From Paenibacillus rhizophilus (GTDB lineage: Bacteria > Bacillota > Bacilli > Paenibacillales > Paenibacillaceae): a stretch of 58,190 bases of DNA. This document shows positions 16,757 through 25,103 of this stretch, one piece after another. How positions within the stretch are numbered: the first letter of the stretch is position 1; each line of letters opens with the position of its first letter. The DNA is taken from positions 1 through 58,190 of the forward strand of contig NZ_RQPI01000022.1 in assembly GCF_003854965.1 (NCBI RefSeq), written 5' to 3'. A program made the position numbers and the translations under genes. A model generated the notes under the pieces. That model did not search any database. It saw nothing but the letters and a program-made list of their open reading frames with translations, and was not told the DNA's origin.

Positions 16757-17599
16757 CTACTCCTCAAAGATGGCCTGCACGTTCCCGATTTTACGCGTCG
16801 CCGCAATTAACGCCAATATGAACAACAGCATGATCATCGAAAGCGCAGCGCCGAGCGGCCAGTTATAACTGTTGCCGAATTGCGTTTGAATGATGTTTCC
16901 GTACATAATCCCCGATGTGCCTCCGACCAGCGACGGTGTCATATAATCGCCGAACGAGGTGATGAAGGCGAACATAAACCCCGTAACGACACCCGGCAAA
17001 CTGAGCGGAAACGTAACCGTCCAAAACGCCCTTGATCCGTTTGCCCCCAAATCTGCCGCGGCCTGCGCCAGATTGCCGGGAATTTTCTCGATGGCACTAT
17101 AGATCGGGATAAAAGTGAAAGGTATCGAGATGCACAGCATCGTGATGACGACCGCGAAACTGTTGAACAAAAGTGACGAAGAAGGCTGTTTTAAAATACC
17201 CGTCAATACCAAGAGCGAGTTAATGAACCCGGATTCTCCCAAAATCGACCTCCAGGAGTAGATTCGCACCAAATAACCGACCCACAAAGGAGCCAATACC
17301 CCAAGAAACAGGATAGTCTTATAGGTGCCTCCCCGGTGGTTGACGAACAGCGCCAATGGATAGCTGATGAGCGCCGACAGCACCGCGACAATCAGAGCCA
17401 GCTTGATCGTTTTCCCAAACAACGACAAGTATATTGGATCATGGAAAAATTTAGCGTAATTTTGAATATTAAAGCTGTGAATGACTTGGAAATTTTCGAC
17501 GCTCCAGAAGCTGAACAACAGCATCGCAGAAACAGGCAGGACGATGAAAAGGAGTACCCATATGGAAATAATAATCAGCATCAGGTTTTTCCCGTACAT
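16757..17599 (-). CDS. ABC transporter permease (PotB-like)
   Basis: An inner-membrane permease of 280 residues with about six membrane segments, paired with the PotC-like protein. The N-terminus reads LIIISIWVLLFIVLPVSAMLLFSFWS. The EAA coupling loop is AAADLGANGSRAFWTVTFPLSLPGV (about 175-200). The start is the ATG at 17599 after GGGGGAGCTAAG, one base from the ATPase stop, so the two genes are translationally close. An upstream in-frame start overlapping the ATPase gene is rejected for lack of a ribosome-binding site. Confidence 0.88.
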   Translation of the reverse strand: MYGKNLMLIIISIWVLLFIVLPVSAMLLFSFWSVENFQVIHSFNIQNYAKFFHDPIYLSLFGKTIKLALIVAVLSALISYPLALFVNHRGGTYKTILFLGVLAPLWVGYLVRIYSWRSILGESGFINSLLVLTGILKQPSSSLLFNSFAVVITMLCISIPFTFIPIYSAIEKIPGNLAQAAADLGANGSRAFWTVTFPLSLPGVVTGFMFAFITSFGDYMTPSLVGGTSGIMYGNIIQTQFGNSYNWPLGAALSMIMLLFILALIAATRKIGNVQAIFEE

Positions 17600-17600
17600 C

Positions 17601-18686
17601 TTAGCTCCCCCATTCTTTGACGATAATCGCATCCTCCGGGCGGAAGAACAGATCCACGCTCTCTCCCGCGGAGAATCTCATATTCCCATCGTCCTGCTGT
17701 TGCTTCATCAGAATATGCGTTCCTCCGGCCTCTCTGAAGGTTAATTCTTTATCCGACCCATAATAGGTTTCTTCCACAAATACCGCGCTTAGACGGTTAA
17801 CGTACCGATCATCTTCTTTGGACGCCCGTAGCTTCTCCGGACGAACGGAAATATACACATGCGGCTCTCCCAAGAGACCCGAAGCATCATTTGTCATCGC
17901 TTGAAACCCAGCATCGCTCACAAAATTAGACGGACCTTCCATTTTTCCTTTAATCAGATTGGTTTTTCCGATAAAACCGGCGACAAATTTCGTTCTGGGC
18001 GTCTCGTAAATCTCTTCGGGCGAACCCACTTGATGCAGCACACCGTTCTCCATTACGGCAATCCGGTCCGACAGGCTCAACGCTTCACCCTGATCATGCG
18101 TGATATACACGAAAGTGATGTCCACTTCCCTTTGCAGATGCTTGAGCACCCGCTGCATTTCTTGTCTTAGATGAAAATCGAGCGCGGAAAGCGGCTCATC
18201 CAGCAGCAGGATTTCCGGTTTGGAAATGAGTGCCCGGGCTAATGCGACACGCTGTTTCTGCCCGCCGCTGAGCTGATTCGGGGAGCGGTCGAGGAACCGG
18301 TCCATACTTACCATCTTCAAGCTTTCGATCACCCTGGGACGAATCTCATTCTTAGGCACCTTCCTGATTTTCAGAGGATAGGCTACGTTGTCATAGACTG
18401 TCATATGGGGGAACAGGGCATAGTTTTGAAACACGGTGTTTACGTTCCGCTTATAGGGGGGAATATGGTTAGCCGAGGTTCCGGATAAATACACAGACCC
18501 CTCAGTCGCATGATCAAATCCCGCTATCATTTTCAGCGTTGTCGTTTTACCGCAACCGCTCGGTCCCACGATGGAGAAAAATTCTCCCTTGCCTATCGAC
18601 AAGTTTAAATTTTTGATTGCCTCGTAATTGCCAAATCGTTTCGACACCTGGCGAAGCTCCACTACAGCCTGTTCTTGATTGATCAT
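17601..18686 (-). CDS. ABC transporter ATP-binding protein (PotA-like)
   Basis: The ATPase of the importer, 361 residues. Walker A is GPSGCGKTT (about 41-49), the Q-loop lies in NTVFQNYALFPHMT, the signature is LSGGQKQRVALARAL (about 142), Walker B is LLLDEPLSALD and the switch histidine is in YITHDQGEAL. A C-terminal TOBE domain (about 240-355) is typical of PotA/CUT1 subunits. The start is the ATG at 18686 after AAGGAGATATCC. It follows the binding-protein gene by 65 bases. Confidence 0.93.
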   Translation of the reverse strand: MINQEQAVVELRQVSKRFGNYEAIKNLNLSIGKGEFFSIVGPSGCGKTTTLKMIAGFDHATEGSVYLSGTSANHIPPYKRNVNTVFQNYALFPHMTVYDNVAYPLKIRKVPKNEIRPRVIESLKMVSMDRFLDRSPNQLSGGQKQRVALARALISKPEILLLDEPLSALDFHLRQEMQRVLKHLQREVDITFVYITHDQGEALSLSDRIAVMENGVLHQVGSPEEIYETPRTKFVAGFIGKTNLIKGKMEGPSNFVSDAGFQAMTNDASGLLGEPHVYISVRPEKLRASKEDDRYVNRLSAVFVEETYYGSDKELTFREAGGTHILMKQQQDDGNMRFSAGESVDLFFRPEDAIIVKEWGS

Positions 18687-18751
18687 GGATATCTCCTTTC
18701 CGAAGCAAGGTTGCGGCCGCAAAGCCGCTCCCTTCCATACAGATGATTCGG

Positions 18752-19891
18752 TTATTGTGCCGCTTTTATTTCATTCCACAGTTTCACGCGTTTTTCAAAG
18801 CTTTCAGGAAAAGCTACGTATACAAGATTGTTGAAATAATTCGGATCGTCCATATGCGAAACCTTTTTCTCCTCAGCGGTCAGCATGCTTGCCGAGTCGG
18901 CATTCACTCCGCCGTAGCTCGTCTTCTTGATTAACTGCGCCTGTACTTCCGATGAAATCAGATAATCGATATAAACGTGGACCAGTTCGGGATCTTTGGC
19001 ATCCTTGCCGATGACTGCATTGTCAATCCATACCAAAGCCCCTTCTTTCGGAATCACTTCAACGATGTTCTTTCCTTCTTTTTGAAGATCTGTAATCATT
19101 GTCGGTCCCATGGAGAAGCCGATCCACCCTTCGTCGCTCGCCATCAGATTTTTTCCGTCTTCAAAACCGGAGTAATACGTACGAACCAGCGGTTTCTGCT
19201 CGAGCAACTTTTTCTTCACTTGATCCAATTGCTCATCCGTCAGGTTATAAGGATCTTCGAAGCCAAGAAGAAGCGCCGTCATCGCCGTTTGATTGGCCGC
19301 ATCGTCCAGGGTAACAATCTTTCCGTTGTACTTCGAATCCCAGAGTGCGTTCCAAGAGTCTATCGGTTCTTTGATTTTATCCGTGTTGACCATCATAGGC
19401 AGCGAACCCCAGGCAAACGGAACCGCGTAGGTCTCTCCGTCCTTTACCACATGCTTATCGTTGAGCGACTTCATATTTTCGATTAGCTGCTTCGTATTCG
19501 TGAGCTTCGTCAAGTCAATCGGTTGAATCAAATTCATTTTGTGGTAACGGTTCACGGACCCCCCATCCATGAAAATCAGGTCGTATTTTACAGAACCGGA
19601 CGCCGCTTTGGCGAACATTTCATCAACGCTGCCGGCATAAGTGACTTTAACGGTTACGCCGTATTTTTGTTCAAAAGGCTTCACCCATTCATCTTCCTGA
19701 TATCCTTCCCAAGATAGCACATTAATCGTTTCACCTTTGAACTTCGCCAGATCCTCGCCGCCGTTCGAGGGGGCAGTGGGGCTCGCCTTGCCGGCGCCAG
19801 TATTTTCGGAGCTTGCGTTGCCGCCACATCCGCTCAACCCAACCAAAATGACGATAGACATCAGCAAAATCAGTACATTTTTCAACCTCAT
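18752..19891 (-). CDS. Extracellular solute-binding lipoprotein (PotD-like)
   Basis: A lipid-anchored binding protein of 379 residues that captures the substrate outside the cell. The signal peptide ends with VGLSGCGGN (lipobox cysteine about 22), followed by a Ser/Gly/Pro-rich linker. The mature part begins INVLSWEGYQEDEWVKPFEQKYG, the usual opening of PotD/family-1 spermidine-class proteins, and contains GSVKYDLIFMDGG and AVPFAWGSLPMMVNTDKI. The second gene after it is the PotB permease. The ligand is unknown. The enzyme neighbours argue for a carbohydrate acid or polyol. Confidence 0.88.
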   Translation of the reverse strand: MRLKNVLILLMSIVILVGLSGCGGNASSENTGAGKASPTAPSNGGEDLAKFKGETINVLSWEGYQEDEWVKPFEQKYGVTVKVTYAGSVDEMFAKAASGSVKYDLIFMDGGSVNRYHKMNLIQPIDLTKLTNTKQLIENMKSLNDKHVVKDGETYAVPFAWGSLPMMVNTDKIKEPIDSWNALWDSKYNGKIVTLDDAANQTAMTALLLGFEDPYNLTDEQLDQVKKKLLEQKPLVRTYYSGFEDGKNLMASDEGWIGFSMGPTMITDLQKEGKNIVEVIPKEGALVWIDNAVIGKDAKDPELVHVYIDYLISSEVQAQLIKKTSYGGVNADSASMLTAEEKKVSHMDDPNYFNNLVYVAFPESFEKRVKLWNEIKAAQ

Positions 19892-19906
19892 TGTTCTTCC
19901 CCCTTT

Positions 19907-20935
19907 TTAATCTGCCCAACAAATGATTGTCTTTAGACCATTAAGGTTTCCGGCAAGCAGAATCTCTTTCGCCACTTCCGGGGATATCACCCGTTCGACC
20001 AATGGATTCAATACGATTTGATTACGCGCCACACATTCGATCGCCCTGGACCAGACGGCAGGAGAATTGGTCCGACCGAAAATGCTGATGCCTTTAAAAA
20101 TGATTTCTCTGTGCGGAAAATGGTCGGTATGACTATCATTAAAACCGTACAAGATAATCCTTCCGCCTGTGCTGGCATATCGAACTGCATCTTTCACGGT
20201 ATCCGACAAACCGACGGCGTCGATAACCAATTGAAAGCCACCTCTGTCACGTATGCTCGGATGCTCTTTGAGCGCAGCGTCCTGCCCGTCGAATGGGATC
20301 AGGTCGTCTGCTCCGAATCTTTGGAGTAATTCCATGCGCTCCGGAAGTTTGTAAACTACGCAGATGCGTCCGGCTCCCATCATTTTGGCGATTTGCGTAA
20401 AATACAAGGCGGCGGGACCGTCTCCGTAAATGAGCACATGTTCCCCTGGCAGGAGGCCTGCGTTGTCCACAGCTCCAAAGGGACAAGCCATGGGTTCGAA
20501 AATCGCAGCCGAAACATCGCTCATCTCAATCGGAATTTTGTGTGCGCTTTTTGCCGGAACCCTGACGTAATCGGCCCATCCGCCGTTTTCGTTGATCCCA
20601 AGTTCACAATAATTCGCGCAAAATTCCGGCTGTGAAGATTTGCAAAAAAAGCATTCGCCGCAAGGCACCCCCGGATCGATTACGACTCTGTCTCCCTCTC
20701 TCAATTCTTTGACGTTACCGCCTGTCTCAATCACTTTCCCGGTTATTTCATGGCCTAATATATAAGGCGGGGAATAGGGGAACTTGCCGTTTATGATTTC
20801 AACATCCGTGGCACAGACACCGGTATAGCTTACACGGATCAGTACCTCGGTGGGACGAATCTCAGGAATTGGGACCTCTTTTAAAGCTAGAATCCCGTCC
20901 CCTTCCCATATAAGTGCTCTCATCATGCCCGCCAT
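19907..20935 (-). CDS. Zinc-dependent alcohol/polyol dehydrogenase
   Basis: A medium-chain dehydrogenase of 342 residues. The catalytic zinc site uses YTGVCATDVE and LGHEITGKV, the structural zinc site is CGECFFCKSSQPEFC, and the NAD fold shows YGDGPAALYF where GxGxxG is usual. It belongs to the sorbitol/threonine-dehydrogenase group. The ATG at 20935 follows GGAGGAGATCGA. It lies between the enolase-superfamily gene and the binding-protein gene in one operon, so it probably oxidises or reduces the imported compound or the product of the dehydratase. The substrate is unknown. Confidence 0.85.
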   Translation of the reverse strand: MAGMMRALIWEGDGILALKEVPIPEIRPTEVLIRVSYTGVCATDVEIINGKFPYSPPYILGHEITGKVIETGGNVKELREGDRVVIDPGVPCGECFFCKSSQPEFCANYCELGINENGGWADYVRVPAKSAHKIPIEMSDVSAAIFEPMACPFGAVDNAGLLPGEHVLIYGDGPAALYFTQIAKMMGAGRICVVYKLPERMELLQRFGADDLIPFDGQDAALKEHPSIRDRGGFQLVIDAVGLSDTVKDAVRYASTGGRIILYGFNDSHTDHFPHREIIFKGISIFGRTNSPAVWSRAIECVARNQIVLNPLVERVISPEVAKEILLAGNLNGLKTIICWAD

Positions 20936-20997
20936 TCGATCTCCTCCATTGGCATCCTGGTTTTCAATCGACTGTTTCCGTAAAATAAGCTCCTGGT

Positions 20998-22137
20998 TTA
21001 ACGGTCGCAGCGGTATTTTTCCAGCGCTTCTTCATTCAACTCGACGCCCAAACCGGGCTTGTCTGTAATTTCAGCGTACCCGTCCTTGACGGTAACATCG
21101 CTGAGCAGCATTTCCTGACGGATCGGCGTCTCGGCTACACAGTATTCCAGTAAGGCGCCGTTCGGTATTGCCGTGACCAAATGCAGGGAAGCGGCAATAA
21201 CGATTCCGCTGCTCCAGGCATGGGGCACACAAGTAATATGATGCGCATGAGCAAGCTGGGCAATTCGCTTCGCTTCGCTTAACCCTCCGCAGCGGGTCAC
21301 ATCCGGCTGGACAATATCGACTCCGCCTTGCTCGATCAGTTCTTTGAAGCCGTAGCGCGTCGTTTCATTTTCTCCTCCGGCGATGCGGATGGAGGTAGAT
21401 TCCGCCAATTTGCGGTAACCTTCGTAATCGTCGGCGAAGAGCGGTTCTTCGATCCAGTAAGGAGCGAAAGGCTCAAGCTCTTTGACGAGCGCCATGCGCG
21501 AGGCGGCGTCGATTGGGTGGTCGTCGGACGGAATAAAGCCGAGATCGAACAACAAGTCGATGTTCGGGCCCGCCGCTTCGCGGGACGCTTTTACCAATTC
21601 TACAATCTCCCGGTTACCCTGCTCGAATCCGCCCCAACCCAATTTGATCGCCGTATAGCCCTGCTGGACCCACTTCTTCGTTTCGTCATACGCTTCCTGC
21701 GGGGTATAAGGCATCAGCGTGCTTGCATACGCCCGGACCTTGCCGCGCTGCGCGCCTCCAAGCAGCTTGTACACCGGTAGATTGAGTGCCTTGCCCATAA
21801 TATCCCACAGTGCGATATCGATCCCGCTGATGGCATGGATGACGACTCCCCTTCTGCCATAGAACGTGCTTCCAACATACAGCTTCTCCCAGATGCGTTC
21901 GATTTCGAATGGATTCTCTCCGATGAGCATTTCTCCGAGCCCTTGGCAAATACGGTGGGAGGAAGGCGTATCGATAATCGATTTGACCACCCACGGAGCC
22001 GAATCCACTTCGCCAATCCCGATAATTCCTTCGTCCGTGTGGACTTTGATAATGATTCCATCCTGGGCGCTATCATTGATTAATTCAATCGTATTGCCTT
22101 GTCTTACGGGGATTGCTTCGACTCTTGTGATTTTCAC
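20998..22137 (-). CDS. Enolase-superfamily enzyme (mandelate racemase/muconate lactonizing subgroup)
   Basis: A cytosolic metal enzyme of 379 residues, probably a sugar-acid dehydratase or epimerase. The N-terminal capping domain is about 1-125. In the barrel, the base lysine lies in GYTAIKLGWGG (about 158), the magnesium ligands in LLFDLGF, WIEEPLF and AGGENE, and the histidine of the second base in VPHAWSSGI with its partner in QPDVTRCGG. This is the mandelate racemase layout, but the second lysine of the usual KxK is a glycine here. It is the first gene of the operon, behind a consensus promoter overlapped by an inverted repeat. The substrate cannot be predicted. Confidence 0.85.
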   Translation of the reverse strand: MKITRVEAIPVRQGNTIELINDSAQDGIIIKVHTDEGIIGIGEVDSAPWVVKSIIDTPSSHRICQGLGEMLIGENPFEIERIWEKLYVGSTFYGRRGVVIHAISGIDIALWDIMGKALNLPVYKLLGGAQRGKVRAYASTLMPYTPQEAYDETKKWVQQGYTAIKLGWGGFEQGNREIVELVKASREAAGPNIDLLFDLGFIPSDDHPIDAASRMALVKELEPFAPYWIEEPLFADDYEGYRKLAESTSIRIAGGENETTRYGFKELIEQGGVDIVQPDVTRCGGLSEAKRIAQLAHAHHITCVPHAWSSGIVIAASLHLVTAIPNGALLEYCVAETPIRQEMLLSDVTVKDGYAEITDKPGLGVELNEEALEKYRCDR

Positions 22138-22177
22138 GTCATATCTCCTCCTGCTGAATGTGATGTTTCATGACAAT

Positions 22178-22213
22178 AATATAGAATGTCATTTGTAGAT
22201 TGTCAACAATCTA
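22178..22213 (-). promoter_or_regulatory. Sigma-A promoter overlapped by GntR-type operator
   Basis: TTGACA (22201-22206) and TATATT (22178-22183) are 17 bases apart on the minus strand and drive the enolase/Pot operon. The -35 box lies inside the inverted repeat TAGATTGT-CA-ACAATCTA (22196-22213). The core TTGTNNACAA recurs at the promoter of the divergent gntR gene, so the GntR protein probably binds both. Confidence 0.75.
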
Positions 22214-22261
22214 TTTTGATGTATAATATGCTTATCACTGCTCACAGGGTAATTAATCTGA

Positions 22262-22306
22262 TTGACAGCATTTTATTAAAACAAGTACATTGTTTTTTGT
22301 AGACAA
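22262..22306 (+). promoter_or_regulatory. gntR promoter with start-site operator
   Basis: TTGACA (22262-22267) and TACATT (22286-22291) are 18 bases apart. The motif TTGTAGACAA (22297-22306) lies at the expected start point and shares the TTGTNNACAA pattern with the operator on the divergent promoter. This fits autorepression. Confidence 0.65.
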
Positions 22307-22326
22307 TAATCAGATCGGAGATTCTT

Positions 22327-22977
22327 ATGACCAATCCCAATGATTTGGAAAACTTTCAGTTTAAAAAAAATGATACCGTTTCTTTGCGTCAATTTGTTTA
22401 CAAGGAAATTCGCGAAGCCATTATCAAGGGGCATCTCGAACCGGGGGCCCGATTGCGCGAGGTGGAAATCTCCAAGCAGATGAACGTCAGCCGCGGTCCG
22501 ATTCGCGAGGCGATCCGAATTTTGGAACAAGAAGGCCTGGTCATTTCCCATCCTTACCGGGAGACGGTTGTTGTTGACCTTTCCGAAGAGGAAGTTATTC
22601 ATTTGCTCGTGCCTACCCGGCGCAATTTTGAATTGTTTGCGGCACAGAAGGCTGTCAGCGTGCTGACAGACGACGATTTTGCCTATTTGGACAACATTAT
22701 TCTGAATATGCAGGAAGCGAGCAATCAGGATGATCTGGACCGTCTCTCGGATCTGGATCTGAAATTTCATGAACGAATTGTAGAACGCTGTGTTTCACCC
22801 GCCATGTTCCGCATCTGGAACAGCATCTCCGGCAAGCTCCACGCGCGTTTTCTGATTCAGGGTTACAGCCATTCCTCCTTGCAAACCGTAGTGGAAGAAC
22901 ACCGCGAAATGCTTCAATTGATTCGCAGTGGAGATAACGAACGCATCGAACAGCATTTGCAGAAACACATCAAGTAG
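22327..22977 (+). CDS. GntR-family regulator, FadR/FCD subgroup
   Basis: A transcription factor of 216 residues. The N-terminal winged helix (about 15-80) shows FVYKEIREAIIKGHLEPGARLREVEISKQMNVSRGPIREAI in segments typical of GntR, and the C-terminal FCD domain (about 90-215) shows DLDLKFHERIVE and VVEEHREMLQLIRSGD with the metal-binding histidines. FCD regulators usually bind small acids. The ATG follows CGGAG. It is divergent from the enolase/Pot operon and shares an intergenic region with paired TTGTNNACAA motifs, so it is the probable local repressor. A HAD hydrolase follows in the same transcript. Confidence 0.9.
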   Translation: MTNPNDLENFQFKKNDTVSLRQFVYKEIREAIIKGHLEPGARLREVEISKQMNVSRGPIREAIRILEQEGLVISHPYRETVVVDLSEEEVIHLLVPTRRNFELFAAQKAVSVLTDDDFAYLDNIILNMQEASNQDDLDRLSDLDLKFHERIVERCVSPAMFRIWNSISGKLHARFLIQGYSHSSLQTVVEEHREMLQLIRSGDNERIEQHLQKHIK

Positions 22978-22998
22978 CAAAGGGAGGTATGAGTTTAG

Positions 22999-23748
22999 AT
23001 GCAAGATAAAAAAATATGGGTCGGTTCCGAATCGTTACACATTAGGGCGGTAGCTTTCGACAAAGACGGTACCTTGTTCGATTCCCTGAAATTCTGGTCC
23101 TATATCGATGAATTGAGAAAGAGCGAATTTACACGTCTAGCAGGTCCCGAATACGGTGATGAGTGGAGCGCCATGATGGGGTTTACGCAACCTGATCACA
23201 TTGACTACACCGGGGTGCTGGCGGTAGCCACGACGCTGGAGGAAATCATTCTGACTGCAGGGCTCCTTTATCGTCTGAAGGGATGGTCCTGGTTCGAATG
23301 CAAGCAAAGGGCGCAGCAAATTTTCGCAAACGCCGACCGGCAGCTTCAATTGGAGCATGCTTTCCACTCGACGGATAACGTACCTGATATATTTCATAAT
23401 TTGCATTCCCAAGGGATATCCGTCGGGATCATGACATCGGATGCTTACGAACGCACATCACGGCTCATGCAGATGCTGAAAGTCGAGCACTTGCTTGATT
23501 TTGTCATAACCCCCGAACAAGTAAGCAAAGGAAAACCGGACCCGGAAATGGTGCAAAAAGCTTGCGCGATGCTGAAGATTTCACCCGGGGAGCTGGCCAT
23601 TGTCGGTGATTCCGTGGCGGACGTCGCAATGGCGAAAGCCGCCGGCAGCGTAGGAATCGGCCTGATTACGTACGAAGGTTCGGAAAAAGATTTGTCTCCG
23701 CATGCGGATTTTTTAATCCATTCTCTATCGGAGATCCAAGTGAAATAA
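22999..23748 (+). CDS. HAD-superfamily hydrolase (phosphoglycolate-phosphatase-like)
   Basis: A soluble phosphatase-like protein of 249 residues. Motif I is VAFDKDGTLFDSL (about 15-27), motif II MTSDAYERT (about 144), motif III KGKPDPEMVQ (about 174) and motif IV VGDSVADVAMAKAAG (about 198). A helical cap domain is inserted after motif I. The ATG follows GGGAGGTATGAGTTTAG. It is cotranscribed with gntR, 21 bases after its stop, and ends at a strong hairpin. Its substrate may be a phosphorylated side product of the pathway encoded on the other strand. Confidence 0.82.
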   Translation: MQDKKIWVGSESLHIRAVAFDKDGTLFDSLKFWSYIDELRKSEFTRLAGPEYGDEWSAMMGFTQPDHIDYTGVLAVATTLEEIILTAGLLYRLKGWSWFECKQRAQQIFANADRQLQLEHAFHSTDNVPDIFHNLHSQGISVGIMTSDAYERTSRLMQMLKVEHLLDFVITPEQVSKGKPDPEMVQKACAMLKISPGELAIVGDSVADVAMAKAAGSVGIGLITYEGSEKDLSPHADFLIHSLSEIQVK

Positions 23749-23750
23749 AA

Positions 23751-23791
23751 AAATAAGCGCCTGACCTGTAAAAAGGTAGAGGCGCTTATTT
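23751..23791. terminator. Rho-independent terminator after HAD gene
   Basis: AAATAAGCGCCT (23751-23762) pairs exactly with AGGCGCTTATTT (23780-23791), and the loop can fold further (ACCT/AGGT). A T-rich tail follows on the plus strand and a run of A precedes it, so it may work in both directions. Confidence 0.85.
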
Positions 23792-24159
23792 GTTCTTGAT
23801 CATACTCTATCCCGCTTACCTTTATTCCAGCCTACCCTGCTCATTTTATAATCGAGATGAACGAAAGTTTCTTCCCTCTTCTGTAATTCGTAGGCATGCA
23901 TAGCCGAGGTTAAATCCTCCGAGGAATAATTTGACAACCGCGCGCACCCGGTCGTCCCGAGTCGGAGAATTAAAAATGATCCCCTCATTTTTGGACTTGT
24001 CCCCCGAGCAGATTGCCAAGGGAAGGCGGGCAACCAGAGAACCCTTCGTCTGCTTCAAAACGATCTACCGCTAGCTGTATGCGGGTCTTTTAGCCACCAG
24101 GAATTCATTCCAAAGCGAACTGGTTTAAACCAAGTCACCGATGAACAGTTAGCCAGACA
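23792..24159. other. Intergenic region of unknown content
   Basis: About 370 bases between the terminator and the first glycosyltransferase gene. On the minus strand several overlapping frames are open for 60-77 codons (for example MKQTKGSLVARLPLAICSG and, one frame over, CARLSNYSSEDLTSAMHAYE), but none continues as one protein and none has a ribosome-binding site. It could be a decayed gene, an insertion-element remnant or a non-coding repeat. I cannot name it. Confidence 0.35.
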
Positions 24160-25077
24160 TCAGCAGCGATAGCTATTTCTCTCTTCCGCTGTGATAGGAG
24201 TGCCATCTATGTGATAGTCATAGCTCCAGGGGAGCTGGGAAAACTCCTCTTTTCCCATAACCCACAGTTCTTCCTGAAAGAGCCGGATCAGCTCATACAG
24301 CGGATACGAATGATCGGGAAACCATATCCCCAAATGGTACGGCAGAGCCCTGTTTATTCCGGAATAGTGAAAACAGACGAATGAAAGGCCGTCTTCAAGC
24401 CAATACTGCCCTTCCCCGGCCGAAATGATCTTCCGGCTGGACTCGTGCAGATTCCAGTAGGCGACGTTGTACCCTGGGTGGTCCCATACCGTAACGTTAA
24501 AGTAAGCTGGCGCGAGATCGATCCATTTCTGATCACAATAATAGGGTGCTTGGTAATACCCGTAGCTGTACAGCCGCTGTCCCCACCATTCCAGAAAACG
24601 CATGGTTTCCTCCGACCGCCGAAGCGCCATAAAGCCGGTGTTAAAGGCGCCCACCCATAAATAGCTCCACGGATCTCCGCACGGCTCAAGCAGGTGAGGC
24701 GACAGCAGGATGTTCTGATATTCCAGGGCAAACAGCAGATCGTCGAATGGAGCGTAAGGGATAACGTCCGTATCCATGAATACGATGTTGAGTTCATCCG
24801 GATGCTGGTCAAACAGAAAATGGAGAAAAGCCGGTTTAATGGAGGTCACCGCCTCATAAAGTCTGTATTTTAGAATATTGGTTTCAAATTCGGGGATTCC
24901 CAAATCCTTGGCCAGAATGACTTCGTCGAACCATGGAACGTTAAGCGCTGCCGGATGCATCGACCTCTCCAAAAGACATATGACAACCCGGGCATATGGC
25001 ATTTGAACTTTTGCCATTCTTGCCATCACTTTAGCCTCATGCAGATTGTCTGCACAGGTCACCGAGCAGATGATCAT
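24160..25077 (-). CDS. Glycosyltransferase-like protein, paralogue 1 (GT8-like)
   Basis: A soluble protein of 305 residues with a nucleotide-sugar transferase look. It begins MIICSVTCADNLHEAKVMAR, has a DxD metal/nucleotide motif in IVFMDTDVIPYAPFD (about 97-111), then FNTGFMALRRSEETMRFLEWW and HPGYNVAYWNLHE, which in such families line the acceptor side. The next upstream gene is a paralogue that shares the start, the HPGYN-WNLHE block and the final WSYDY. The start is the ATG at 25077 after GAGGAGG. The acceptor and sugar are unknown; a surface or spore polysaccharide is plausible. Confidence 0.7.
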   Translation of the reverse strand: MIICSVTCADNLHEAKVMARMAKVQMPYARVVICLLERSMHPAALNVPWFDEVILAKDLGIPEFETNILKYRLYEAVTSIKPAFLHFLFDQHPDELNIVFMDTDVIPYAPFDDLLFALEYQNILLSPHLLEPCGDPWSYLWVGAFNTGFMALRRSEETMRFLEWWGQRLYSYGYYQAPYYCDQKWIDLAPAYFNVTVWDHPGYNVAYWNLHESSRKIISAGEGQYWLEDGLSFVCFHYSGINRALPYHLGIWFPDHSYPLYELIRLFQEELWVMGKEEFSQLPWSYDYHIDGTPITAEERNSYRC

Positions 25078-25103
25078 GGCGGGTCCTCCTCTTCATTCAT
25101 TAA

